A stretch of DNA of 64,000 nucleotides, from positions 6,307,501-6,371,500 of the forward strand of contig NZ_CP086136.1 of NCBI RefSeq assembly GCF_017565645.3, written 5' to 3'. Each line of letters opens with the position of its first letter. Within the stretch, counting starts at the first letter, position 1. A program made the position numbers and the translations under genes. The notes under the pieces are model-generated. The model saw only the letters and a program-made list of their open reading frames with translations, searched no databases and had not been told where the DNA came from. Origin of the DNA: Bradyrhizobium barranii subsp. barranii (GTDB lineage: Bacteria > Pseudomonadota > Alphaproteobacteria > Rhizobiales > Xanthobacteraceae). This document shows positions 55,612 to 64,000 of this stretch, piece after piece.

Positions 55612-56163
55612 ATGAGCACTCAGTCAGGCAACGGTACTGACCTAAAATGGTCCTCCCCTGTGCTGGATCTCCTTCTCAAGTATGGGCCAGTCGCCGTAGT
55701 AGTTGTCGGCGCCGCTTGGGCCGCATTCACGTGGATTGCTCAAAGATCGGATCAAGCCGGGCGAGAAGAAACGCGACAAGCGGAGGCGGCGCGAGTCGCA
55801 ATTCGTGAATCTCAGAAGCCGTTTCTAGAGAAGCAATTGGCCTTTTATTTTGAGGCCGCGAAGGCGACAGCCGCGCTGTCTACAAGGGACCCGAAGGATC
55901 AAGAGTGGGCTTCGGCTCGCAAGAGATTTTGGGAGCTCTATTGGGGCGAACTAGGTGTGGTGGAAAGCCCGCAGATCGCCAGTGGTATGGTCGCCTTCGG
56001 GCAAACTCTAAGGGAGCTAGAAAAGTGTGTTGACGATGGTAAGACCTGCGACGGCTTGCAGAGACCACTTACCGGAGCCTCTTTAGCGCTAGCGCATAGC
56101 ATCCGGGAATCTATTGAAGCAGGCTGGGGCTATCGACTTGACGAGCTACCTGCCAAGAAATAG
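55612..56163 (+). CDS. Membrane-anchored hypothetical protein
   Basis: 183 residues: a single membrane helix (YGPVAVVVVGAAWAAFTWIA) after a short polar N-terminus, followed by a long charged helical region (SDQAGREETRQAEAARVAIR) and a soluble C-terminal domain with two Cys (EKCVDDGKTCDG). AGAGG lies before the ATG. Codon use differs from the core genes. The topology suits a cytoplasmic domain tethered to the inner membrane; function unknown. Confidence 0.75.
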   Translation: MSTQSGNGTDLKWSSPVLDLLLKYGPVAVVVVGAAWAAFTWIAQRSDQAGREETRQAEAARVAIRESQKPFLEKQLAFYFEAAKATAALSTRDPKDQEWASARKRFWELYWGELGVVESPQIASGMVAFGQTLRELEKCVDDGKTCDGLQRPLTGASLALAHSIRESIEAGWGYRLDELPAKK

Positions 56164-56365
56164 TTGGCGCACGAAAGCGTCTCGGCGCTTCCGGCCCCCA
56201 TCGGAGCGGATCACAACTCCAGAACCTGAACTCAGCAGCTTCCGGCCGAATGTCCGCTGAGGGGGCAAAGGCAGTCCCCGACCGAATCGACCCGGCAGGC
56301 CAGCTTTGGGCCATAAGCGGAAGTCGAAACGTGAAGCTTCAAGACGCGACGTCGGTCACCGAAAC

Positions 56366-57055
56366 TCAGTCGAAGACTGCCAAAGTCCTGTCATCGCGGA
56401 CCTCGAAGAACCGAGCCGCGATGACCTCACGCTCCGAGCCGCGGGCCTTTGTCGCCAGCATACAGGCGACATAGTCGGGACGTTTCGCATCCGACTGCGA
56501 CATCATCGATTCGACCCAGGATGCCGCTAGAATGCGGCACACTTTGCGGGAGAGCAGACGCACCCAGAAACTGGCGTCGACGCGCGCAAAGCCGACCAAC
56601 GCGGTATGCGGGCTCCGATCTGATTGCATCAGGCAAATCGAGCTCGTATCGACACGAAGGTCCGAAGCGTACAACGGAAACCCGAACTCAGGTGGTTTGG
56701 GGGAATGGCAGTGAGCCGGCCGCCATTCACGGTTGCCGAATTCAAGCGCCTCCGCCGGGGCCGTCTTCGCGAAGCTAGCCTTGACCTTGTCGACAGTCTT
56801 GTCCGGCTTAACAGGATCTTTTGGTTCGATCGAAAGCTCGAACGGAAAGCTCTCCACGTTCGACACCATGAACACGCCAAGAAAGCCGTAAACGGAAAAT
56901 CCAAAGGGACGTGTTTCGACAACCTTGTCTCCGACACGGGCCACCCATGTCAGCCCATGGGAAGACATCAACGCATATGTCGATGCATCCGGTCCATACT
57001 TGGCTTTGGCCGCGCGATTCCATTCGTCGATGTGTGAGAGGTCCGCCTTTTCCGA
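56366..57055 (-). pseudogene. C-terminal fragment of a gene split by the IS21 element
   Basis: 229 codons (SEKADLSHIDEWNRAAKAKY ... RFFEVRDDRTLAVFD). The only start inside the frame is a TTG formed by the IS end, so this is not a complete gene. The matching N-terminal part lies on the other side of the IS at 59541-59729. Removing the IS and one 8-bp target copy joins them in frame into a 292-residue protein. No domain recognised. Confidence 0.85.
57048..57055. repeat. Target-site duplication, left copy
   Basis: TTTTCCGA, identical to 59533-59540, directly abutting the TGT end of the IS21 element. Confidence 0.92.
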
Positions 57056-57057
57056 TG

Positions 57058-57921
57058 TCAATCGGCGTTGGACTGGGACCCCCGATCGGCGTCCAAAGGG
57101 GACCCCTTTGATCGGCGAGTCTTGATGGTAGCGCTCGCGGCGTCGGAGCTGGCCGGGGTTGCGGAGACGGCGCGAGCGCGGGTTGTTTGATCGTCGTCGC
57201 GGCTTTTAAAGCGCCAGCTGTCGTTACCGGTCTCGACGATGTCGCAGTGATGAGTCAGCCGGTCGAGCAGCGCGGTCGTCATCTTGGCATCGCCGAACAC
57301 GCTCGGCCACTCGCCGAATGCCAGATTGGTGGTGACGAGGACGGAGGCGCGCTCATAAAGCCGGCTGACGAGGTGGAAGAGAAGCTGACCGCCGGACTGG
57401 GCAAAGGGCAAATATCCGAGCTCGTCCAGGACAATGAAGTCCATGCGGGTTAGGTGCTCGGCAAGCCGGCCCTGTCGCCCGTTGCGGGTCTCGGTCTCGA
57501 GGCGGTTGACGAGGTCGACCACGTTATAGAAGCGGCCACGGGCGCCGGATCGGATGCAGCTTCGCGCGATAGCGATGGCCAGATGGGTCTTGCCGGTGCC
57601 CGTTCCACCGACCAGGACGACGTTGCGTTGCTGGGCGATGAAGCCGCCGCCGGCGAGATCATTGACAAGCGTCTGGTTGATCGGCGTGGCGTCGAACTGG
57701 AAGTCTGCGATGTCCTTTGCAAGCGGCAACTTGGCGATGGTGAGCTGGTATTTGATCGAGCGGGCCTGCTTCTCGTTGATCTCGGCGGAGAGCAGATCGC
57801 CGACGATGCGCTGGGGTTCGTGCTGGCGTTTGACGGCGGTCGCCATGATCTCGTCGAAGGCGGCCTTCATGCCGTAGAGCTTAAGCTCGCCCATGAGATC
57901 GAAGATTTGGGTTCGTTCCAT
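57058..57921 (-). CDS. istB: IS21-family helper ATPase IstB
   Basis: 287-residue AAA+ ATPase that assists IstA in target DNA handling. Walker [19 protein letters not shown], Walker [13 protein letters not shown] and sensor-type [18 protein letters not shown] are intact. Its last ~20 codons and TGA stop are encoded by the IS terminal repeats. The ATG at 57921 overlaps the istA stop (TGATG), implying coupled translation. Confidence 0.95.
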   Translation of the reverse strand: MERTQIFDLMGELKLYGMKAAFDEIMATAVKRQHEPQRIVGDLLSAEINEKQARSIKYQLTIAKLPLAKDIADFQFDATPINQTLVNDLAGGGFIAQQRNVVLVGGTGTGKTHLAIAIARSCIRSGARGRFYNVVDLVNRLETETRNGRQGRLAEHLTRMDFIVLDELGYLPFAQSGGQLLFHLVSRLYERASVLVTTNLAFGEWPSVFGDAKMTTALLDRLTHHCDIVETGNDSWRFKSRDDDQTTRARAVSATPASSDAASATIKTRRSKGSPLDADRGSQSNAD

Positions 57922-59438
57922 CAGTTTGTCCTCCGGAGGTTGTCGTAGCGGGCACAATCGGCGATCGGCGCATGGCGAAGCGTCAAGGCGGCCGGCGTCA
58001 TGATGTTGGCCGGTGGGGCAGGTTCACGTTGACGAGCCAGGATGTTGAGCACGACATCGGCGGAATGAACGCCATGAGCGACCGCCTCGGCGCAGGCGGC
58101 TTCCACCGCGGGCAATCCGTCTGTCAGCACCGCATTGAGGATATCGACCATCTGTCGATTGCCATCGTCGGCACCGGCGAGTTTGCGCCGTACACGCTCA
58201 ATCGCTGCGGGCAGCACCCAGTCCTTGAAGGGAGCGCCATTACGCAAGGCACCGGGCTTGCGCACAAGCACGGGCACATAGTGCCAAGGGTCGTAGACCG
58301 TCTCGCCGCGACCGAATGATCGCGGATGTTCGGCAACGACCCGGCCGTCCTGGCGGATCACGATGCGGTCCGCATAAGCCTGGACCTCAATGGGCCGCCC
58401 GACCGCGCTTGCCGCAACCGAGTACTTGTTGTTGTCGAAGCGCACCAGGCAGGTCTTGGAGACCGAGGCCGGGACGGCATGGAAGCCATCGAACCGACCT
58501 GCATAAGGCACGAGATTGGGTCGCTCGGCCTCGAAGATCTCCCAGACAGTCCGGTCGGCGAACTCTGGATGCCGATGCGCCTTGGCGTAGGCGATACATT
58601 TATCGAGCAACCAGGCGTTCAGCTCGTCCAATGTCTTGAAGCGCAGTCGCGGGGTGAAAAAGCGTTCGCGGACCAACCCGACCTGGTTCTCGACCTGTCC
58701 CTTCTCCCAGCCCGACGCTGGCGTGCAGGCAACCGGATCGACCAGATAATGGCTACACATCTGCAGGAAGCGCTGATTGTAGAGGCGGCCTTTGCCGACA
58801 AAGATCGTCTCCACCGCCGTCTTCATGTTGTCGTAGATGCCGCGCCGGCAAGTCCCCTTGAACAGTGCGAACGCCCGGTCGTGGGCGTCAAACACCATCT
58901 CCTGCGTCTCGCGCGGATAGGCCCGAACAAACAGCATCCGACTGTGGCAAAGCCGGACATGCGCCGCCTTCACGACCACCGTGGTTCCGCTCAACAGGAC
59001 GACTTCGTGGCTCCAATCAAACTGGTAGGCTTCGCCGGGCGCAAAGCTCAACGGCACATAAGCTGAGGTCGTCGAGGCGCCACGCTCTCGGCTCCACCGC
59101 CGCGCATAGCGACGAACCGCGTCGTAGCCGCCGGCATATCCGAGGCCGCGAAGCTCTTCGAACAAGCGAATCAGCGTCAGCCGTTCGCGCGTCGTCTTGC
59201 TCTCGTTCGCCGCCAGCAACCGGTCAAGCTCGGCACTCCACGGGCCCATCTTCGGAAGCGGCTGCGTCTCTCGCTCGTACCGGAACTCCGTCGCCTCCGA
59301 GCGGATGACCTTGCGGACCACCTTGCGCGATACGCCAAGCTCCCGGCAGATCGCCTTGATCGGCTGACCATGAACAAAATAAGCGCGACGGATCTTCGCA
59401 ATCGTCTCCACCACCAGCATCCCAACCTCGGCTTCCAT
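57921..59438 (-). CDS. istA: IS21-family transposase IstA
   Basis: 505-residue DDE transposase. N-terminal HTH ([20 protein letters not shown]), integrase core with [10 protein letters not shown] (first Asp), [11 protein letters not shown] (second Asp) and [18 protein letters not shown] (Glu), and a C-terminal beta-domain. Length is normal and no frameshift is visible, so the element may be active. Starts at ATG 59438. Confidence 0.95.
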   Translation of the reverse strand: MEAEVGMLVVETIAKIRRAYFVHGQPIKAICRELGVSRKVVRKVIRSEATEFRYERETQPLPKMGPWSAELDRLLAANESKTTRERLTLIRLFEELRGLGYAGGYDAVRRYARRWSRERGASTTSAYVPLSFAPGEAYQFDWSHEVVLLSGTTVVVKAAHVRLCHSRMLFVRAYPRETQEMVFDAHDRAFALFKGTCRRGIYDNMKTAVETIFVGKGRLYNQRFLQMCSHYLVDPVACTPASGWEKGQVENQVGLVRERFFTPRLRFKTLDELNAWLLDKCIAYAKAHRHPEFADRTVWEIFEAERPNLVPYAGRFDGFHAVPASVSKTCLVRFDNNKYSVAASAVGRPIEVQAYADRIVIRQDGRVVAEHPRSFGRGETVYDPWHYVPVLVRKPGALRNGAPFKDWVLPAAIERVRRKLAGADDGNRQMVDILNAVLTDGLPAVEAACAEAVAHGVHSADVVLNILARQREPAPPANIMTPAALTLRHAPIADCARYDNLRRTN

Positions 59439-59532
59439 GACTTGATGGAAGCCACTGTGGACCCTTGTCCCGGGGTCCCGATTGGATGCCGATTACCCCG
59501 AATACGGGGTCCTTATTCCATGCCGAAACACA

Positions 59533-59540
59533 TTTTCCGA
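59533..59540. repeat. Target-site duplication, right copy
   Basis: TTTTCCGA, identical to 57048-57055. Confidence 0.92.
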
Positions 59541-59729
59541 TGTTGTAACATCGAAATAACCAGTCCGGCGCGAATGCGGGACAGGCCAATCCGTCACCAG
59601 GAGGGCAGCGGAGATTGCTGCCGCCCCGCAAAGCGCTGCCGCCACGATCACTTTCTTAAGCACCGGCGTCACCGATTGACTGAGCGACAAGACCATTGCG
59701 GCAGCTGAGATTCCCGCCGAACGTTGCAT
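59541..59729 (-). pseudogene. N-terminal fragment of the IS21-split gene
   Basis: 63 codons: MQRSAGISAAAMVLSLSQSV, a membrane helix (KKVIVAAALCGAAAISAALL) and VTDWPVPHSRRTGYFDVTT, after which the frame enters the target duplication and the IS. The start may be at 59729 (AAAGGGG just upstream) or at ATG 59696. In frame with the fragment at 56366-57055. Confidence 0.8.
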
Positions 59730-60163
59730 GCCCCTTTCGTTGATTGAATCCGTCAACCTAGGCAACCAAAGGTTAAGGTCCGGTATCTGCAGCATGTGAC
59801 GGTGCTGATGGCCGCTCTGGCTCACAAGCTGCCATCGCGAAGAACCAGCACGGCGTCCGCTGTAAGCTCCCAAGCTGAAGTTAGTGAGCACCGCCCCGCC
59901 TCCGCCGTCGGCAACACCGGCGCCGGCGGCCGCGACGGCCGGATCACCGTGAGCCAGATCCCGGAGATATTGAACGCATTTTAGAAGCTCTCAGCGAAGC
60001 AGGAATTTGGATTGAGGGAGAGTGAAACAGGTGACCCTGGCGATGTAGACAGTTGACCACGAACGGACATCCGGCACGCTTCCCAATCGCTCGGAAACGC
60101 GGTCATATGGCGTCCGGGGACACTTGGCGTTTTCGCGCGAGGGTGTCCGCCTGCACAGGGAGA
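59730..60163. other. Intergenic region, no recognisable gene
   Basis: About 430 bp between the split gene and the SDR gene. It must carry both promoters. Frames are short and lack start signals. Confidence 0.5.
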
Positions 60164-61018
60164 ATGCGCGTGAAGGAACTCGCTGGAAAGACTGTGTTCG
60201 TGACCGGTGCAGCGTCAGGCATTGGACTGGGGATCGCGACCGCCTTCGCCCAAGCGGGGGCGAAGGTCATGCTTTGCGACATTGAAGAAGCGGCTCTGTC
60301 CGCAGCGCTCGAGCAACTGAGGCTCACCAACGTCGATGTCGACGGCGTGAAAGCAGACGTTTCGCTCAAAGCCGAACTCGTGGCGGCCGCCGAAGCCACG
60401 ACTGCCCGTTATGGCAAGGTGCATATCCTCGTCAACAACGCGGGCGTCGGCGCCGGTGGGCCTTATGGCGCCTGGACCGAGGCGTCGTGGAGCTGGACCA
60501 TGGGCGTCAACCTGATGGCGACCATTTGGGGGATCGAGATTTTCGGGCCGTTGATCGAGCAGCATGGCGAGGGTGGACACATCGTCTCCACAGCCTCGAT
60601 CGCTGGCCTCATTTCAGGGGAGAGCAATGCATACAACGTCTCCAAGTATGGCGTTGTCGCGCTGTCCGAGGGCCTGCGGCGTGAACTCGCGCCCCGAGGG
60701 ATTGGCGTATCGGTGCTGTGTCCAGGGATCATCCGCACTCAAATCATGAACTCGAGACGCAATCTCCCCAAGCGCTTCGAGGGGGCGCTCCCTCCCTTGC
60801 CGACTTCGGGCCCACGTGCCGAGTGGATCAATATGCTCCGGGAACGCATCTCTCAGGGCATAGAACCCAACTATGTCGGTGAACTCGTCCGCGAAGGCGT
60901 CGAAAAGGACTTGCCGTACATCTTCACCGACCTCGAATTTGAGCCGATGATCGAAGCGCGCTTCGCCGCAATCAAGCAAGGCTTCGACCACATCCGCGGG
61001 CGCACCCCGAAACGTTGA
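60164..61018 (+). CDS. Short-chain dehydrogenase/reductase
   Basis: 284 residues: FVTGAASGIGLGIATAFAQA (TGxxxGIG), HILVNNAGVGAG (NNAG), Ser in IVSTASIAGLISG and the active YNVSKYGVVALSEGLRRE (YxxxK). ATG 60164 has AGGGAG upstream. The C-terminal extension (residues ~200-284) is longer than in minimal SDRs. Substrate unknown; not closely similar to the SDR at 35755. Confidence 0.92.
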   Translation: MRVKELAGKTVFVTGAASGIGLGIATAFAQAGAKVMLCDIEEAALSAALEQLRLTNVDVDGVKADVSLKAELVAAAEATTARYGKVHILVNNAGVGAGGPYGAWTEASWSWTMGVNLMATIWGIEIFGPLIEQHGEGGHIVSTASIAGLISGESNAYNVSKYGVVALSEGLRRELAPRGIGVSVLCPGIIRTQIMNSRRNLPKRFEGALPPLPTSGPRAEWINMLRERISQGIEPNYVGELVREGVEKDLPYIFTDLEFEPMIEARFAAIKQGFDHIRGRTPKR

Positions 61019-61368
61019 GCGCGCAGCCCTTCCACCAGCCTTAGCGGCTAACACGAATATTCGGATAGGGCTGAAACCGGCTTCAAAGCCGTTGCGCAGT
61101 GGACCGCCAATGTCTCAGTTGGATCAAAATGCGAAGAACTCAGAGTGAGCAAAGTCAGTCCGCTCTACCTCACCAGGCGGACCTCAATGAAAGGTGTCGC
61201 CACTTCGCTGATGGGCCAGAAGCGGACGACGAGACCGAGCGTCTTGGCATCCCCAAGGCCAACGATAAGCTCGAACTTCTCCGGTGACTGCGTCCATCTG
61301 GGCTTGCCTTACGAACCCACTGACTACACGCTACCCAAATGAGCAGATTCCACGCCCGAGGTAAGGTC
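61019..61368. other. Intergenic region with a repeat-like motif
   Basis: About 350 bp without a supported gene. The word GGGCCAGAAGCGGA (61212-61225) resembles GGGCCATAAGCGGA near 56308, a hint that both belong to a dispersed repeat. Confidence 0.4.
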
Positions 61369-62499
61369 ATGATCGGCGCCACGGCACTCCGTGCGCTTGT
61401 GCTGACTGCAGCTTTTTTCGCGACGTTGTCGCCGGCCACCTGCCTTGGCGAAAACAGCAACCGCTTGCCGGCCAAGGCTACAAAGGAGCTACCACCCGAG
61501 TTGCTCTCGCTGCTCCGACAAAAGAAGATGCCAAAATACTCGCCCATCCTTGTGCGCGTCTTCAAGCAAGAGGCGGAGCTCGAAGTCTGGAAACAGGACA
61601 CCACCGGCCTCTTCAAAATCCTCAAGGTGTACCCGATCTGTCGGTGGTCGGGGGATCTCGGGCCGAAACTGAAGGAGGGTGACCGTCAGGCTCCAGAGGG
61701 GTTCTATACGATTACTCCCGAGCTGATGAATCCCAACTCCGATTACCATCTCGCGATCAACGTCGGCTTTCCCAACAGCTTCGACAAGGCAAACAATCGC
61801 GACGGCAGCTTACTCATGATCCATGGCGACTGCTCGTCGAGCGGTTGCTATGCCATGACCGACGAACAGATAAGCGAGATCTATTCGCTAGCGCGGGACT
61901 CCCTCGGCGGCCGACCGTCCTTTCAGGTCCAGGCTTATCCATTCCGCCTGACGCCGGCAAACCTGGCGCAGCATCGAAATAGCCCGAACCTCTCCTTCTG
62001 GAAAATGCTCAAAGTCGGCAACGATCACTTCGAGACGACGCATCTCGAACCTAAGGTGGACGTGTGCAATCGACGCTATGTGTTCGATGCGCAAGCTCCA
62101 CCAAATTCGCCGTATCCTCTCGTGTTCAGTCCCACCGATAAATGCCCCGCGTTTGTTGTGGATTCCAAAATTGCGCGGCGGGCGCTTGAGAAGCAACGTA
62201 CCGACGAACTCGAGTTCGCGCGATTGCTCAATGACAACGTGCCGGCAGCCCCGATCTATAGCGGACTGGACGGCGGAATGAACGAGGCTTTTCTAGCAAA
62301 GTATCTGGTCAGAGTGACGCTTGCGAAAGTGATGCCGTATGCATCTTATCTGCCGCAACTGCCGCCAATCCCCTGGGTCACCAACGATGGTTCGTTGACG
62401 AGTAGATGGTTTGGCACCTCGTTCTCGAAACCGATTGCATGTGATCTGGCTCGTTCCAGCTTCCTGTCGACCGTCGTGGAAGGAGACGACGGGTGCTAG
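61369..62499 (+). CDS. L,D-transpeptidase family protein (YkuD/YafK-like)
   Basis: 376 residues, exported (MIGATALRALVLTAAFFATL, cleavage near CLGE). Catalytic motif LMIHGDCSSSGCYAMTDEQI (HGxxxSxGC) gives the active-site Cys, so it should cross-link or trim peptidoglycan or attach proteins to it. The C-terminal ~190 residues are an additional region not recognised. ATG 61369 has GAGG 7 nt upstream and starts at the signal peptide; ATG 61339 is in frame without such a site. Confidence 0.88.
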   Translation: MIGATALRALVLTAAFFATLSPATCLGENSNRLPAKATKELPPELLSLLRQKKMPKYSPILVRVFKQEAELEVWKQDTTGLFKILKVYPICRWSGDLGPKLKEGDRQAPEGFYTITPELMNPNSDYHLAINVGFPNSFDKANNRDGSLLMIHGDCSSSGCYAMTDEQISEIYSLARDSLGGRPSFQVQAYPFRLTPANLAQHRNSPNLSFWKMLKVGNDHFETTHLEPKVDVCNRRYVFDAQAPPNSPYPLVFSPTDKCPAFVVDSKIARRALEKQRTDELEFARLLNDNVPAAPIYSGLDGGMNEAFLAKYLVRVTLAKVMPYASYLPQLPPIPWVTNDGSLTSRWFGTSFSKPIACDLARSSFLSTVVEGDDGC

Positions 62500-62540
62500 A
62501 GCGCCCGGTCTACTTCAGGCATGCATCCCTGCGCTCGCTA

Positions 62541-62897
62541 TCAGCCCATGCTCCCCGGCATGAAGCAGCGCGGCTTCGGATGACCATCTAGGTAGTAAGG
62601 CCAGACCATCGTACGGCCAGCGCGGTTCGGTCCATCCACGACAGCTTCGTTCGGAACATCAACCCACTCGCCATCAAGGCGTACGCGATAGTGACCGTCC
62701 TTAGTTTCCCAATCGGCGTCATCAACTCGCTTCGCATCACTGCCATCGCAGCAAGGCCCTTTGCCACTGTGCAAGCTCTCATACCAGCTGTTCAACTCGG
62801 GGTGCTGATAATCGTGGGCGCGAGCGTGACCGATTGTAAAGATCGGCAGCATGACAGTGAATACAGCAAGCGCTGCATGCCGAAGGTGATTGTTCAT
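62541..62897 (-). CDS. Small secreted protein of unknown function
   Basis: 118 residues: signal peptide HLRHAALAVFTVMLPIFTIG with cleavage after ARA, then ELNSWYESLHSGKGPCCDGS, DGHYRVRLDGEWVDVPNEAV and a C-terminal PKPRCFMPGSMG. Three Cys in the mature part. AGGAG precedes the ATG at 62897. I do not know a function; similar small periplasmic proteins are common in Bradyrhizobium. Confidence 0.82.
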   Translation of the reverse strand: MNNHLRHAALAVFTVMLPIFTIGHARAHDYQHPELNSWYESLHSGKGPCCDGSDAKRVDDADWETKDGHYRVRLDGEWVDVPNEAVVDGPNRAGRTMVWPYYLDGHPKPRCFMPGSMG

Positions 62898-63084
62898 CTT
62901 ACTCCTAATCCCGCAGTGGAAGTCCCACACGCCGAACACGTCAAGGCACGCCAAACTTTGGCCCGTAGTAGCCACTCCAGGGCCACACACATCGCCGCCC
63001 CGGTACCGCAGAGTTTAAGCTTGCTCACTCACCACCGGAATGAAAGGCCAACAGTGCTTGTGTTCTCTATGGAGATGGAGAATC

Positions 63085-63230
63085 AGAGCTGGCCCCGGTT
63101 GTTTGGACAGCGCCCCGCTGGATTTAAGTGGATTCCTGCCGGGTTATGCTGAACGCGGGGCTTTACGGTTTTGTCGTTGCGTCGGGAGGGCGTAGCCCGA
63201 CCAGAGCGACGACAAAACCGTCGGCGACGG
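63085..63230. mobile_element. Probable IS3-family terminal region
   Basis: GCTGGCCCCGGTTGTTTGGA near 63089 resembles the ends of IS3-family elements and precedes the 3' end of an IS3-type transposase frame. A 52-bp hairpin lies at 63168-63219 (11-bp arms GGTTTTGTCGT/ACGACAAAACC with an inner GTCGGG/CCCGAC). The exact boundary is uncertain because the other end is outside the window. Confidence 0.5.
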
Positions 63231-64000
63231 TCATGCGGCCATCACCATAGCTTGCGTGCCGAAGTAAGCCTCGTCGGGCGTGCGCCCGTCAAGGCTCGAG
63301 TGAGGGCGTCCCTGATTGTAGAAGGCCAGATACTTGGCAATTGACGCTCGCGCCTCGGACACGCTGTCGTAGGCGCGGAGATAAACTTCTTCGTATTTGA
63401 CCGTGCGCCAGAGCCGCTCGACAAACACGTTGTCGCGCCAGGCGCCCTTGCCGTCCATGCTGATGGCGATCTTCGCGTCCAGCAGCACATCGGTGAACTC
63501 GAGGCTGGTGAACTGGCTGCCCTGATCCGTGTTGAAAATCTCGGGCCTGCCGTGCTTCGCCAACGCCTCCTGGACCGCTTCGACGCAGAAGGCCGCCTCC
63601 ATTGTGATCGAGACGCGATGGGCCAGGACCCGTCGGCTGAACACATCGACGACCGCCGCGAGATAGACGAAGCCACGCCGCATCGGAATGTAGGTGATGT
63701 CCATTGCCCACGCATGGTCGGGCCGCTCGATCTTCAATCCGCGCAACAGGTACGGGTAGATCTTGTGACCCGGAGCCGGCTTGCTCGTGTTCGGGCGACG
63801 ATAGACCGCCTCGATCCGCATGCGCTTCATCAGCGTCGCGATGTGGCGGCGACCGGCGTATACGCCCTCCCGCCGCAGCAACGATCGCAGCATACGCGCT
63901 CCCGCGAAGGGATAATCGAGATGCAGCTCATCGAGCCGACGCATCAAGGCAAGGTCCTCGGCCGAAACTGGCCGAGGTTCATAGTAGACCGTGCTGCGAG
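63231..64000 (-). CDS. IS3-family transposase OrfB, partial at window edge
   Basis: At least 256 residues of a DDE integrase-core transposase: an HTH-like region (FAGARMLRSLLRREGVYAG), WAMDITYIPMRRGFVYLAAV (first Asp), IFNTDQGSQFTSLEF (second Asp) and WRDNVFVERLWRTVKYEEV (Glu), ending SLDGRTPDEAYFGTQ. The frame is open to the right edge, where upstream codons SRSTVYYEP continue it, so the start is outside the window. Confidence 0.93.
   Translation of the reverse strand, partial: RSTVYYEPRPVSAEDLALMRRLDELHLDYPFAGARMLRSLLRREGVYAGRRHIATLMKRMRIEAVYRRPNTSKPAPGHKIYPYLLRGLKIERPDHAWAMDITYIPMRRGFVYLAAVVDVFSRRVLAHRVSITMEAAFCVEAVQEALAKHGRPEIFNTDQGSQFTSLEFTDVLLDAKIAISMDGKGAWRDNVFVERLWRTVKYEEVYLRAYDSVSEARASIAKYLAFYNQGRPHSSLDGRTPDEAYFGTQAMVMAA

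Larger units (their letters stand above)
57056..59532 (-). mobile_element. Complete IS21-family insertion sequence
   Basis: 2477 bp. Both ends begin TGTnnnTCGGC and carry two tandem copies of a ~22-bp motif (consensus ATCGGCnTnnAnnGGGACCC): two at 57061-57110 and two at 59470-59525 in inverted orientation, as expected for transposase-binding sites. It encodes istA and istB on the minus strand, both intact, and is flanked by a perfect 8-bp direct duplication. It inserted into a membrane-anchored gene and looks recent. Confidence 0.93.

Noticed and set aside
59890..59985. Second MFS-transporter remnant, because of likeness to 54621-54665
   Set aside because: Only a short GC-rich word is shared; the minus-strand translation does not continue a membrane helix.

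Overview
The window looks like chromosome of a Bradyrhizobium-type alphaproteobacterium (Rhizobiales, Nitrobacteraceae). The evidence is high GC with strong third-position GC bias, a Porin_2-type porin, the rpoZ-rsh pair, a gatC-gatA-gatB cluster carrying small extra genes, a pyrB-pyrC'-plsY-dprA-topA-rnr backbone, a BA14K-like protein, and several families of intergenic palindromic repeats of the kind common in this group. The species assignment is inference; no search was run.

Layout. 1-6.4 kb: housekeeping genes, mostly on the minus strand (rsh cut by the left edge, rpoZ, a PrxQ-like peroxiredoxin, smpB, mscL, dapA) with a plus-strand NYN-nuclease/uracil-DNA-glycosylase pair. 6.6-12.5 kb: a lytic transglycosylase with a Lys/Ala-rich linker, a major porin, tRNA-Ser(GCU) and a Sel1-like small protein. 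12.5-14 kb: gene-poor, containing a 32-codon Lys/Ala peptide gene missed by ordinary length cut-offs. 14-17.8 kb: the gatCAB amidotransferase cluster with two embedded small genes. 17.9-25.5 kb: two nitronate-monooxygenase-like genes with a divergent LysR regulator, a cyclase-family protein, ruvX, an AEC transporter, a CPBP membrane protease and a VanX-like dipeptidase.

25.7-48.9 kb: a conserved gene order (pyrB, a metal-site-deficient pyrC', plsY, dprA, topA, rnr, DUF983, NUDIX, rpmG) that is interrupted three times by accessory blocks: patatin/amidase/DoxX plus a rearranged dprA 5' end; HxlR/azoreductase/SDR/HxlR/flavodoxin; and metallophosphoesterase/membrane protein/flavin monooxygenase. 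Dispersed palindromic repeats sit at these junctions. The dprA start region is duplicated (141 bp), and a 3'-truncated ABC substrate-binding gene lies between the two copies.

48.9-64 kb: an accessory region with decay. It holds a three-gene membrane-bound GMC dehydrogenase operon whose cytochrome subunit is frameshifted, small secreted proteins, an MFS-transporter remnant, and an intact IS21-family element (57056-59532). That element is flanked by a perfect 8-bp target duplication and splits a membrane-anchored gene whose frame can be rejoined across it. An SDR, an L,D-transpeptidase, a secreted small protein and an IS3-family transposase running off the right edge complete it. No CRISPR array, phage or defence system was recognised. 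The strongest unusual signals are the IS21-split gene, the dprA duplication/chimera, the small genes in the gat cluster and the repeat-derived C-terminus of one nitronate monooxygenase.
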